Source: Rosa chinensis (taxonomy: Eukaryota > Streptophyta > Magnoliopsida > Rosales > Rosaceae). Taken from it: a stretch of DNA of 64,000 nt. The notes beneath the pieces are model-generated. The model had not been told where the DNA came from and ran no database searches. It saw only the letters and a list, made by a program, of their open reading frames with translations. The translations under genes and the position numbers were made by a program. Location: positions 32,651,884 to 32,715,883 of the forward strand of contig NC_037093.1 of assembly GCF_002994745.2 (NCBI RefSeq). The letters run 5' to 3'. This document shows, piece after piece, positions 37,048-48,204 of this stretch. The first letter of the stretch is position 1; each line of letters starts with the position of its first letter.

Positions 37048-37320
37048 GGACTAAATATTGTTTAGTACTCTGTGGTTTGAGTGCAAAATCAATTCAGTCT
37101 CTGGACTTTCAATTTCATCAAAAGCACCCTCACACTATCATTTCTCATCTAATAGACCCCTTCGTCATGATTCCGTCAAATGGAGCCATTAACTAGTAGA
37201 TGTGGCATGCCAACTTCGCACTGGTGGGGCCCACATGTCAGGGAAAATTCCAAAATTTTAAAATAAAATTTCAGATTTTTTTTTTATGATAAAATTATAG
37301 AAAATTTGAAATAACAAATT
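37048..37320 (+). repeat. Left TIR of the Pack-MULE
   Basis: Inverted partner of 38288-38560. Shared blocks include AATCAATTCAGTC, GGCATGCCAACTT, GTGGGGCCCAC and TTTGAAATAACAAAT. Confidence 0.9.
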
Positions 37321-37324
37321 TGAT

Positions 37325-37346
37325 TCTCTCTCTCTCTCTCTCTCTC
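37325..37346. repeat. (CT)11 microsatellite in the Pack-MULE
   Basis: A perfect TC/CT run followed by CCTCGG; it resembles the CT-rich leader of a plant gene. Confidence 0.95.
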
Positions 37347-37809
37347 CTCGGTTTCTCATCAATCTCAGCAATCTCATCCTTAGATCTGCCGAACCAACCA
37401 ATCTCACCACTCTGGTTTCTCCGTCCGCACTCCTATACCTCTGTAGTGAAAGCCCCAAATGGATCGAAAATCGGCGACTCTGATAGCTTTACAAACTGTT
37501 GGAGCTTGAAGCTGAAACAGATTCATACTCCAAAGCATAAAAGCAGAGAGCACCAAAAAACTAATAACTAGGCCAACTCTAAACTAATCTCTTCGGCACC
37601 AACAATTAATCAAAACAAACAACTTAGTCCACAGCTCAGAATACAAGAAAACAATCCTAATCCACCTAGTTAATAAAGATTTGAGTTTATGCCCAAAATG
37701 TTCAGTGTTTAGGATGGATTATACTTACGTGTGTATTAGGATGCTATTTTTTATGGAAATAGATTGTTATTTGTGTGATATAATTTGAGCTTTATTGTTT
37801 TGGTTTCAG

Positions 37810-37962
37810 AGGCTGGTGCAGCATCAACCTACGCAATATCTCACATCTGAGCAGTTGAGTATTGGCACGGTCTGGAAGGATTACTATGCAAAGGTAGATG
37901 CTGTGGTATACCCTATGGATGCCTACGATGGTTTTAAGTGGCTCTCTTAATACATTAAGTAG
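37810..37962 (+). pseudogene. Captured fragments of a SAR1 GTPase gene
   Basis: An intact acceptor (TTTGGTTTCAG) precedes coding sequence for RLVQHQPTQ...TSEQLSIG, then WKDYYAKVDAVVY, DAYDG, FKWLS-stop-YIK and a stop. These match, in order, three separated parts of plant SAR1, the small GTPase that starts COPII coat assembly at the ER. The stretches between them, including the DLGGH switch region and the NKID-type base-binding motif, are missing. A TAA (37948) stands where the family has Gln. With the P-loop also absent, it cannot be a working GTPase. The DNA to about 38230 looks like the 3' UTR of the same gene. The identification rests on remembered family motifs. Confidence 0.85.
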
Positions 37963-38287
37963 GTTCGAAGACAGGCCAAATTTTGTCTGGTTTGACAAGG
38001 CTGCTGAGAGCATTCTGGAGCTTCTTGCTCAAGATTGTAACTTTCCCAATTAAGGGCCTTTGATATAAGAGTTATTTTTTTGATTAAAAAAAAGTAGGTT
38101 CGAGGATAGTCGATGAAATGTTCTGGAGGCTCCTGAACTGCCATAACATGTCTCACCTTTAATCTTGAAAAAGTTTATTCTGTCCTGCTTTGTTTAGGCT
38201 TAGAGGGCTTTCAAGTCTTTGGATTTGTGTGGAAGGAAATATCAATGTCCCTATTTTGTAAAATTAAAATTTAAAAAAAAATACCTG

Positions 38288-38560
38288 AATTTGTTATTTC
38301 AAATTTTCTACAATTTTGTCATAAAAAAAAATTCTAAAATTTTATTTTAGAATTTTAGAATTTTGCCTGCCATGTGGGCCCCACTAGTGCCAAGTTGGCA
38401 TGCCACATCAACTACTTAACGGCTCTGTTTGACGAAATCATGCCGGAGGGGTCTATTAGATGAGAAATGAAAGTGTGAGGGTGTTTTTGATGAAATCAAA
38501 AGTTCAGGGACTGAATTGATTTTGGACCCAAACCATAAGGTACTAAACAGTATTTAGCCC
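38288..38560 (-). repeat. Right TIR of the Pack-MULE
   Basis: Inverted partner of 37048-37320, ending TATTTAGCCC directly before the second TTTAAAATT. Confidence 0.9.
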
Positions 38561-38815
38561 TTTAAAATTGATGCATTTAGACCACATTGTTATAAAATTC
38601 TGTTGTGTGAGTTCTTATAGGGCTTGTCCAAATTGATAGGACAGGGCTTGAAACCCTACATTGAGCAAAAAACATAACAGATCGACCCAAAAACCAAAAG
38701 CCTCACTCCTCACTCTCGATAGCACCTTACTCTCTCTCAACAGAAACCCAAAACCAAAACCTCACTCTCTTCTTCGACAAAGCCCTCTCTCTTGTTGACA
38801 AACCCTGACCTTTCT

Positions 38816-41109
38816 AGTTGGAGACATCATTGAGTGTGAAAGTGTGTGCAAATTTGTGTATGATGTTCCTTACTTCCAAGTGTAGAAGGTCAAGTTTTAG
38901 TAAGGGAAAGTGTAGAGTATCGTACCCAAGGGATTGGGGGAAACTCCACCCTAGCTAGATCACCGCGAAAATAAACTTAGAAAACACATGCAAAGTCTAC
39001 CTTTTTACAAGTTCAATAGTTTTGGCCCTTTGGAAGCCTAACTACCAAAAGTGATATTAACAATGGATAGTAGTGAATCGGCTTTTGAGTTAATTTTAAC
39101 TATATTAAAATTAAAGTGCAAATAAAGCAAAATAAACTAACAAAGTGTAAGAGATTTGATTAAATGAGATAAAAGGGGTTGTAAGGCATCACACCTAACC
39201 ACCTTTGTGCAAATTCTAAGTAACGAAATCTAACATGCTCAGGCCAAGATAGAATCCCCCTCGGTTCTCTTGATTATCGAGTAACCAAGAAACAATTATA
39301 CTAAAGAATGTATCGAAGCTACCCCTTGATTATCGGATATAACTCTCCTACAATCCTTTTAGTTTATACCCATTCCTTGATTATCGGACACAAGTAGACC
39401 TATGTAGATGCAAGCTAAGGTCCCTTGATTATCGGATACCTAAGCCACATCTACATGATAAGCTCAATTGTAAGGACCCAAACAACCTTATTTGATTATC
39501 ACAAGATTACCATTTCTACATTTGCAACATGCTTTAGTTTACTAAGTTTGTCAAGCCTAGCATACTTCCATGAAATTATCAACATTTACCAACCTTAGGT
39601 GACGAATCTAAGAAGCATAAATGATGAACAATTAAACTAGCAAAGTAAAAATTCATGGCATGATCCATATTAAATTTAACTACATAGTTTGCACACAAAT
39701 TTGGCTAGGGCTAATTATTCTACTCACAACTCATAGTTCCATAAATTAAAGCCATAAACTTGTAAAGCATCAAGTTAATAGAGAAAATAGTAGATAAAAG
39801 AAGGAATAGGTTCCGAAATAAACCAAACCATACCTCTCAGAACACTTTCTACCCTCCAAGATGCAAACTAAGTGAGAAATGTTTCCTAGCATGGTATTTT
39901 TGGTTTCTAATAAGAGAAAGGATCCAAAAACACCATGCAACTCCACAAAGTCTCTTAGAAGTATGATGAACAAGACTCGAATATGTGAAACTAGAGTTGT
40001 GATTGATCAAAAGTGTATAGATACTTCGGTTTTGGTAAGGAAAAACCAAGAACCCAAGAAGCTATGAACTAAACTAAGAAACTATGAACTAAAGCTATGA
40101 AACTAAGAGAAATGTGTGAAGAGATGTGTGAGAAAGTGAGAGAAGAACATGAAAAACGTCCACCATGAGGGGAGGGTGTTTTTATAGGCCAAGAGTGATG
40201 GATGGAGGGTGGAGATCAAAGGAAATTAAGGGCTAGATGTAAAGAACAAATGTGTAAGCAAAAAATGTGGATCTAATCCTTAACTCATCATGAAAATGAC
40301 CTAGGAAGCCCATAGATATTTTGGTGGAGGAGATAAAGTAAGGATAGAAGGGTCATTGGGAGACAAATGTGTAAGATGTAAGAGGAGGACCACTTGTCAT
40401 CCTTCAAATTTTGGATTTCAAAATAACCTACACCTAAAGTCTTCCCATCTAAACTCTCTAACCCTAGTTAACAGTTGTTCCATGTCCCCCCACACATGTC
40501 CTTGGCTAGAAATGGTTGGAAATTCGGCATTGACCTCCATTGACCCATTTTTTTGTCCTTTTGCGCACTTTCTTCTCCTTTCTTCTCTTTTCTTCCTTCA
40601 ATTGAATCTCCACGGAGACTTTGGAATTGGCCTTCGGTTTCTTCATAAAAAATGTTCCTCCATGAGTGTAGATCATCTTGGTAAAATTTCAAAGCTTAAT
40701 TCACCGTGGTGTGGCCTTAAATGCTGCAGGAATCATTACAGCTCCGGTTTCGTAGTTTTCGTCTTTTAGTCAGAAACTTGCACCGATCTTTTGAAGGCCT
40801 TCCACTCCGAACTAGCTCTTACACTCTTCGTAACAAATTATCCTTAGGATGTCTAGAATGGATATGAAAATTTTCAACTCATACGGAGTTCATTTGGTCA
40901 GTCTGCCGCTCCTCCTTCCTTGCCTTGCTCGGTTTCTCCTAGCCGGAGTAGGAAAATGTCCTAAAACTGACTTTTTAGTGCATTTCTAAGCTTCTCCATC
41001 ATTTCCTTACATGATAAGGAAAACATAATAAATAGATATAAATAAACACAATGGCTAAGCAAAAGTGCAAGATTAGGGGAATAATTACTAGGTAATTATG
41101 GACCTAACA
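38816..41109 (-). mobile_element. Probable solo LTR, 2.3 kb
   Basis: On the minus strand it starts TGTTAGGTCCATAATTACC and has the R/U5-like stretch CCCAATCCCTTGGGTACGAT near its 3' end. The exact 5-mer TTTCT lies on both sides (38811-38815 and 41110-41114). With this duplication the last minus-strand base pair is CT, not CA, so the 38816 boundary is uncertain; an inner TGATGTTCC at 38861 is the alternative. TATA-like CCTATAAAAAC on the minus strand near 40175. Without the insert, the CT-rich leader-like DNA on both sides joins up. Confidence 0.65.
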
Positions 41110-41403
41110 TTTCTCTCTCCTCGACAACACTATCTCTTCTTCGACAAACCCTGACCAAAGCTCTCTCTCTTCGACAAACCTCCACCAAAACCTAATGGGT
41201 TATTCCATCTAGGAAATAGCGAAGGCCTGTGAACTTATTGGTTTGGGATTTTCTGGTTCAGAGGTGGTAGAAAACCCAATGGATAACCTCTAGGGTTTTT
41301 TAGATCTTTTGGCAATGGTGGTTGTTGGTTTAGGCAGAGATGTGGATTTGGGATTGAAGGAAAAAATGTCAAAATTAGGGCTAAGAAGGTAACTAAGAAA
41401 GGC

Positions 41404-41547
41404 ATGTCACGTCGATATCAGCACATGCTCGACAAAATGACCCCGCCATGGCCTTGGTCTACGTTCTCCACGTCTACCTCGTCTAGGGATTCTACATTGT
41501 GTCGTACGGCTTAGGGATCTACCTCCTTAACTTGCTCATTGGCCAAT
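41404..41547 (+). pseudogene. Captured fragment of a RER1 gene
   Basis: SRRYQHMLDKMTP (41407 onward), then in a shifted frame ALVYVLHVYLV-stop-GFYIVSYGLGIYLLNLLIG. These match RER1, the Golgi membrane receptor that returns proteins to the ER. The family has a stretch including a Tyr-Arg-Trp motif between the two blocks, which is deleted here. A TAG (41482) stands where the family has Gln. The similarity ends abruptly at 41547, where gypsy gag-like sequence begins. The identification is from remembered family motifs. Confidence 0.75.
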
Positions 41548-41549
41548 GA

Positions 41550-42578
41550 GTGTACCCAACCTCAGGGTATGAGACAAAGGAATCAACTAAGGCAACAACC
41601 TCAAGGACATGCGAGGGTGTTCGTTGTTGGTCAGCAGAATGCAGGGGCACAAGGTACCTTATCTACTTGGAATTATCTTGTGTAGATGAAGTGTGATTAT
41701 AGTGTGTCTTATCTCTTTGTGACTGTGTAGTGATGGGTTTGCCTTATGTCTATAGTTAGACTTTTGTGTGTGGCGTCTTTTTGTGGAGGGATTATTGAGC
41801 ATTGTGTATTGCGTGTTGTATGTTTCATTATGTGGTAGCTGAAATTCTTTGCAACCTTCTGTGTGTGTGCGATATCATGTGATGATTTACGTGTGGGTTG
41901 ATCGATGTTAGACCTCATCTTAAATGTGTTTTGAGACGGTAGTACATTATTGAGTAGCAATGCATACTTCATTTCTATTGTGGTAGAAATTGCTGTGAGG
42001 GTTGGTCTATGGAAAAACTTTGTGTTGTTTCTGTGGAAGGTAGACTGTAAAGGAACTGTGTGTCGATGTTTGACTTGAAGTGATGTTGTCATTTTGAGTT
42101 CTAGGAAATGCCAATGTGGCTTTATCAATGTGTTGATGCAGATATTGTTTGAGGACATGATTTTGAATTCTTGTGTAGTTTGTGTGCAGTGCTATAATTA
42201 GCAGAATTGTTGTGATATTATGTACAAAAATGAGATTTATGAAATGTTTATTTTACCACCAAGTGGAGTGGTGGAGTGTGCTAGTGTGGCGATATGGGAT
42301 ATTGTACATGCATTTGTGGTTTAATCTAGACATGTTTTATTTCGAGGAGTTAAGACTGTTTTAGAAACTACAAAGAATCACTCAAAGGGAGAGTGTGACC
42401 ATTGTTGGCGGTTGAATTTCATTCTGTATGGTTGACTAGCTCAATGTCGTGTGGAGGTTTTGTGGTGAGAGCAATTCTTGTTAGGGATCGATAGTTGGTT
42501 TTGAGGATGATTTATCCGTATTGGTTGGTGTGTGGTACGTTTAAATTTCGGGACAAAATTTCTTTAAGGAGGGTAGAA
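41550..42578 (+). pseudogene. Remnant of gypsy gag-pol with polypurine tract
   Basis: 41560-41655 reads as Gln/Arg-rich gag sequence (QLRQQPQGHARVFVVGQQ), typical of the stretch just after the gag zinc knuckle in plant chromovirus-type gypsy elements. The rest is decayed, with many stops. Just before 42579 comes the tract TAAGGAGGGTAGAA, preceded by the usual TTTCGGGACAAAATTT, the known 3' junction of this type. Most of pol has been deleted. Confidence 0.65.
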
Positions 42579-45500
42579 TGTAGTACCCCGGAAATTCATT
42601 ATTATTTTCCTAGGATTTTCCTGAATTTAATTAGTGGTTGTTGGACAATTTCGTGGTTCATGGATGAGGCGGAAGTGTTTCGGACGAATTTTTATTCGAA
42701 AAGTATGGTTTTAAGGGGGGTGCAAAGGTTGACTTTTCATACGTTGTGATTCTCCAAAAACTTCCTTTATGAAAGTCGTAGAGCGCATCGATACAAATTC
42801 GTGGACATGCGGAATGTGAAAATCGGAGTTCTTATGAAGAAGTTATGGCCATCGGAAAAAGTTTTCATTTTGGTTATATAGGAAAATTTCCAGAAATATT
42901 CAAAAAAAGCCTTGTTTCCATTTTCGAAAACTTTTTCAATCCTTCTCTCTCCCCGAACCGTGTGGCCCCTCTACCTTCGCCAGCTGAGTTCTCTGCCATC
43001 TGGCCACCATAAGACGCCAAATCAAGTGGGTTCTCTTCACCTCATCCTCCTCTAGAAGTCTTTGGAAGGATTGAAGAGAAATTCGAGCTGTGGAAGGAGC
43101 TACATTGATGGGAAGAGGCCGCGACAGAGCTGAAATCGCCTATATTGGTTCTTCCTCCTCCATCCACCATAGTCGGTGTATCTTGAGGGGTTTTGTAGCC
43201 CAGAGGTTGGGGAAGGTTTCTCCCAAGATGGGTTTCAGCACTTTCACGTGTGGAGGACGAATCGAGGATTTGAAACTCTAGGGTTTCAAATCGGTCCCTT
43301 TTGTTCTAAGGTAAAATTTGATCGTTTGGATTATAATTTGACTTCGATGTAGTTGGGAAAGTTGTTGTACATGTTGTGTAGAAGATTTTTGGTTTAGGAA
43401 GTTTGGCCAAATTACTAGTTGGGCTTACGGCAGTGTTTTCTGGCAGGTTCCGGCCACCTCAGGGGCAGTTTCTGCTCCTCATGTGGTCTACTTGTCAATA
43501 CGAGCATTTCGATATATAGATTGTAATTTTTGGTGATCTAATGAGTATGTTATGATTTTTACGGTTTCAAACCATTCGATTATTAGATCTGTGAGGATTC
43601 GAGTGTTTGATCGACTTGTGATTTTGACATATCAATCGTAGAAGTATTCTAGAGACTTTGGATGGTCTCCGATGTGGTTTCGCCATGATTGGCTCCACTT
43701 TTGTGGTTTTAGTTCAAAATAGGGGTTTTAGACTTTAATCTCTTGTGTTTCGTATACTAAGTTAGAACCGTATGTGATTAGGTACTTGACAGAGTTGTGT
43801 TAAGCGGATTGGCACGATTGTACTTATCTTGGTTAGCGTGTGAAAACGCAGCAAGATTTAGAGGTGAGTAAATCTCACGATATTCGTTATAAGCATAATT
43901 ACCATATTGTCTTGGAGTTATTAGGTTAACTATAACTATAGTTGATATTACTGCCATTCCTGAGTGGATGACTACACATATATATATTTACGTAAAATAT
44001 ATATGTATTGGTGGCTTCGTTGTGATGTGAAGTTGTGAACAATATTTGTAATGAGTTTAGTATTTCTCAGGAATGGTGAAATTGTGTATTGAGTTATGAT
44101 TGTAGAATTTCATTTGTTGAGATACCATGGATCTAGTATGACCATCTTAATTGGTGATTTAAGATATAGTAGTTTATGTAGGAATATATGTGTAATGAAT
44201 CGATGACATCAGTGTGATGAATCTTTGTAATGATTATCATGTAAAGCTTGTGTAGGAATATCTGTGTAATGAATCGGTGAAATCTGTGTGATGATCAGTT
44301 GGATGAATGATATCTGTGTGATGACTGGAGGAATCTGTTGATAGGAGCATTTTAATGCGATGTTTTAATAGTTATTTCCTCATATTTTACTTAGTTATTT
44401 CCTTAAATAAATAAATTTTAATTTAGTTTCTATTTTCTAGGTACATTGGAATAAATGAAGAGAAATGGCAAAAAATGAGGAGTCCTGATGACAATAGGAT
44501 ACCTGAGTGGACTTAGAGAGCCCAAGAACAAGGTCAAAATGTCCTCTACAAATGTGATATGGATTGGGAATCATTTTTGGCAAGAAAAGATGGTTAAAAA
44601 TCATATTTTGGGTCCGTATTAAACACAAACAGATTTTGGCCGAATTTCAAGAATATATATGGATAATGACATCTCAATTAAATCCTGAATGTATCTAGAC
44701 ATGATTATGGCCAAAGGAAGACTTTGACAGATAAGGAATGAGAATTTCAAGGGATTGCAACAAGCAGAAAGGTTGAAAACAAGTCCAGATACATTCCTTG
44801 ATCTCCACATTCATTCTTGGCCAAAATTGAGGAGATAAATAAGAAAATAATCATGCAATTAATGCAAAAATAATCTCCCTAAATCAAGGTGTTAAATTGG
44901 AGGCTTCTCATTGGTTGGATGACATAGCAAAGCTGACGTGGAATTATCTGATTGGCTAATGCTGTGTGGACCAATCTTGAAGACTTAGAGACTAAGTTGA
45001 CATCCTCCTATAAATAGGAGCATCATTGAGACCACAACACACCTTTCTCTCTCAGAAAATAAACATCAGAAAAATTCTCTCCATTCTCTAGTCTTCAGAA
45101 GCTCTGCGTCTCAAGCAAGGAGAAGAAGAAGTCATGCAATACATTAAGATCCTACCCACCATCCACCCTTGTGTTGTCCCTAGAAGATTGCTTGCTTTCA
45201 AGGATCTTCAAGTTCTTCGTCTCAAGGCTTTGTCATTCATCATTCACGGTGTATTTCATACTTTCTTTTGGTTTCCTTTGTTTGATTCGTAGAGTTATGA
45301 ATTCTAGTTAACATGACGTTAAGGGCAAAGTTTAAAGCCCGTTTATATGTTTTGAAATAAAGTTGTAATTCCTATATGTTGATTTATATGTTGCTTATGT
45401 GAGATTGCTTGATTGATTTTGGATTGCAGAAAACTTTTGCAAGTTTATGTTATTTGGTGGCCAACTTAGGATATATGCATGTAATTGGTGCTAGATTTAG

Positions 45501-46902
45501 GTAAAAAATTCACCTAATAGTTTTGTGAACCTGTTTCATAAGTAGTAAAGGCTTTGGACAAAACTCGAAATCAATTAAGGAGGATTGCAAATAGATGAAC
45601 TTTCTCATACTAGGTTGTGCACTTTGGTTGACATCATTTCTTTGTTCTTCATGCATTGAATGTGTTCTTGATTAGCTAGCTTTCTAGACTATGATTGCAT
45701 GTTCAAAAGGATTGATTTAGGTGCTTTCACTTAGATTAATTATTCAAGGAAAGTAAAAAATGAGAAATCGTTTGCTTTTTAACGTTTCACATGGTCAACT
45801 TCTTTCTCATGACATGGTTAATCAACTATAAGAATTGTAATTGGATTTCAGTCATATGGATGTAGTTTTGATCTTTGTTCCTTGCGTTCCACCCTTGTAT
45901 ATATGTTTTTACATTTTCTTTATTTTCTTTATTTTAATTTTTAATTTTATAAATCTTAAAACCCCCTTATTTGTGTTTACTTGAATATATTTATATTCTT
46001 TGTTTTATTTTTGTAAATAATACTTTATAATTTTAATAATTTTTTATTTGTTTTTGCAATTACAGTTGTACTCTCAATCCCTACTTATTCTATACTAACA
46101 ACTACATTTTGCAGGTTAAATTGCGCGCTTACTTATAGCAATATCATCTGTGTGATGATCAGTAGGATGATGGCTATCTATTTGATGACCGGTGAAATCT
46201 GTGTGATTATCAATGTGATGACTGCTCTGTGACGAAGTTGAATTTTTATTAAGTTAACAACGATCGAGAGGACTGTTGTGATGGTCGAAGCTACCTATGG
46301 ATGTCAGAGTGTGTGATTATGATGATTACTGTGACTTGAATTGCTTGACTTAATGTGACCTCCTGAACTAAACTATACGCAGGTATTACTATGAATTGTT
46401 CGCTTGTTTTGAATTGTGATTGCCTTGTTTTCTTCTTGATTTTATTGATTAATGGTTTGATTAATCTTAAGGGCTATAGTGGTGACGATTTTGCTCTGTG
46501 GTGAGGATAAGAAGGTGATTCATTGTTTTCATCTTTGATGTCATGTTGATGACAAAGGCTTCTGGTAGGAAGGAAATGAGCGTGATCTTTGTGACTCGCC
46601 GTTGTGCGTCAAAAGATTTCCAAACATTACTTGAGGAGGTTTTGTTTGTCTAGAATTTGTGTAATTGGATGCTAGGTTAAGAATCTGAACATGTGGTTTT
46701 AGTCACGAGTTGACCTACGTATGTAAGCATATTATGGAAGGTTATGAAATAGATGGTTGTAGTTATGAGTTATGTGCTTATAGTTGTTTAGGTTGAGGTG
46801 ACTTAAAAATGTGTTTCTGCTTTGTGGTTTTGAGTTTACTCATACACGCTTTCATAAGCTTACCAGGTTTGTTGTGTGGCAACCCGGTGCACTGTTCGAT
46901 GG
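42579..46902 (+). mobile_element. 3' LTR of a gypsy element, interrupted twice
   Basis: Starts TGTAGTACCCCGGAAATTC directly after the polypurine tract. The span includes the inserted solo LTR 44339-46146, leaving about 2.5 kb of LTR. It is broken at 46902 by the CACTA end, so its own right end is not in view. It holds imperfect repeats of TCTGTGTGATGA on both sides of the solo LTR (44200-44338 and 46147-46225). Confidence 0.75.
44339..46146 (+). mobile_element. Solo LTR of the same Athila-like family, TSD TCTGT
   Basis: Starts TGATAGGAGCATTT and ends ATAGCAATATCA. Exact TCTGT lies on both sides (44334-44338 and 46147-46151), though this 5-mer is also common in the local repeat. It is closely related to 32504-34461 along the whole length. 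TATA-like CCTATAAATAGG at about 45009. No coding region. Confidence 0.87.
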
Positions 46903-47640
46903 CACTACTACAAAAACATGATTTAAGGACATTGAAACCGTGTCCTTAAATACATACAAGGACTTTTTAAAAAAAGTGTCCTCTATCTGGGAGTCATCAT
47001 AAGTCCCAAACAAAGACACAATGTGTCCTCTTATCTATACGAGGACATAGTTTATGTGTCCTAATAGCTTTGGACGTGGTGTCCTTATATCCATAAGAGG
47101 ACACCTAAATTGCATCCTTATATTATCAAATAATTGAGTGTCATCTTTTCTATACGAGGACACACAATTTGTGTCCTAAAAGGTCTAAAAATGGTGTCCT
47201 TAAATATATTAGAGGACACAAAAACAACACTCTCAAATGTATCCTCTATTTTATACAAGAACACATAAATTGTGTCCTAAAAAGTCTAGAAATAGAGTCC
47301 TTAAATCTATAAGAGGACACAAAAAATACACTATCAAATGTGTACTCTTTTGTATACAAGGACACACAAATTGTGTCCTCAAATATTTGTAAATAGAGTC
47401 CTTAAATTCATAAGAGGATACAAAAATACATTCCCATATGTGTCATGTTTCTTATATCAAGACACATAAATTATGTCCTCAAAGTTCTAAAAATGGAGTC
47501 CTTAAATTCATAAGAGGATACAAAAATACATTCCCATATGTGTCATGTTTCTTATATCAAGACACATAAATTATGTCCTCAAAGTTCTAAAAATGGAGTC
47601 ATTAAATTCATAAGGGAATACGATCTCATATTTTAAAAAT
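46903..47640. repeat. CACTA terminus with sub-terminal repeats
   Basis: Many copies, in both orientations, of a unit based on GTGTCCTTAAAT and ATAAGAGGACACAA. They are spaced roughly every 50-100 bp. Such arrays bind the transposase in En/Spm elements. One stretch has become an exact 100-bp tandem duplication (47396-47595). Confidence 0.85.
47396..47595. repeat. Exact 100-bp tandem duplication
   Basis: 47396-47495 and 47496-47595 appear identical; a third partial copy with one change follows. A recent duplication inside the sub-terminal repeat region of the CACTA element. Confidence 0.93.
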
Positions 47641-48200
47641 TACGCGCATAAGATTGAGTACACATCAAACAAGTCCATATATATATAAAACATTCATCAA
47701 TACATGTCTAAGATCCAAAAGAAGTAGTCTGCAGAAACCACAAGTCCAACAACATAATGTACTACTACTACTGATTTGAAGCTAACTACATAATTCAAAG
47801 CTAGCTAGTTGCTGCTGCCACATATATAACTTAATTCATACCATCCAAAACAAGTAATACCTGCAAAAACAACAAGTCCAACATCTAGAATTAATGTACT
47901 GGTACTACTACTGTTTGTAAGACACATATTTCAAAGCTAGCTGTTGCGTGTTACATATATAAGTCAATTCATACTAGAAATAAAAAATAACATACTTGCA
48001 TGCTAACTATGTTACTTCATCTTGGATATATCCATCAACTTGCTCCACCCACTCTACTCGAACTATATCAATCTCTTCTTAAGTGTAAGTCTCTTTTCCC
48101 TCAAACTGAATGATCGATCAATAGATATATTTATTACATTATTATATAGTGGATATTACAGTAAAAGGTTTATGACCAAATTAAGAAGAAACCTGCTAGT
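47641..48200. other. CACTA 3' non-coding part with a diverged duplication
   Basis: No coding signal. About 125 bp at 47730-47850 recurs in diverged form at 47870-47985; both contain CAAGTCCAACA, AATGTACT, CTACTACTG and CAAAGCTAGCT. Confidence 0.6.
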
Positions 48201-48204
48201 AAAC

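Larger units (their letters stand above)
37048..38560 (+). mobile_element. Pack-MULE carrying SAR1 gene fragments
   Basis: The ends GGACTAAATATTG and CAGTATTTAGCCC are inverted. The terminal repeats are about 273 bp long (37048-37320 and 38288-38560). An exact 9-bp duplication TTTAAAATT lies at 37039-37047 and 38561-38569. There is no transposase inside. The inside (37321-38287) holds a CT repeat and leader-like DNA, then SAR1-like coding pieces (37810-37962) and what looks like its 3' UTR. The outer 17 bases are close to those of the MULE 2494-8152, so that family could have mobilised it. Confidence 0.88.
36655..41547 (+). mobile_element. CACTA-like element fragment with nested insertions
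   Basis: The left end CACTACAACAAAAATTGG has the CACTA terminal form. It is followed by sub-terminal motifs such as CCGTCGTGTGATT, GTTGTCTGAC and TTGTGTGACG (36690-36830), with more of them just right of the Pack-MULE (38595). No matching right terminus was found. The right limit is set at the abrupt change from RER1-like to gag-like sequence near 41547. Inside lie the Pack-MULE 37048-38560 and the solo LTR 38816-41109. The remaining DNA includes a CT-rich leader-like stretch (38700-38815 and 41110-41200). Confidence 0.5.

Noticed and set aside
41448..41547. RER1-like stretch as a working small gene
   Set aside because: It has an in-frame TAG, a frame change and only a fraction of the protein; it is a captured fragment.
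46930..47640. Regularly spaced repeats that might look like a CRISPR array
   Set aside because: Units occur in both orientations, vary in sequence and spacing, and follow a CACTA terminus; this is a sub-terminal transposase-binding array in a plant genome.
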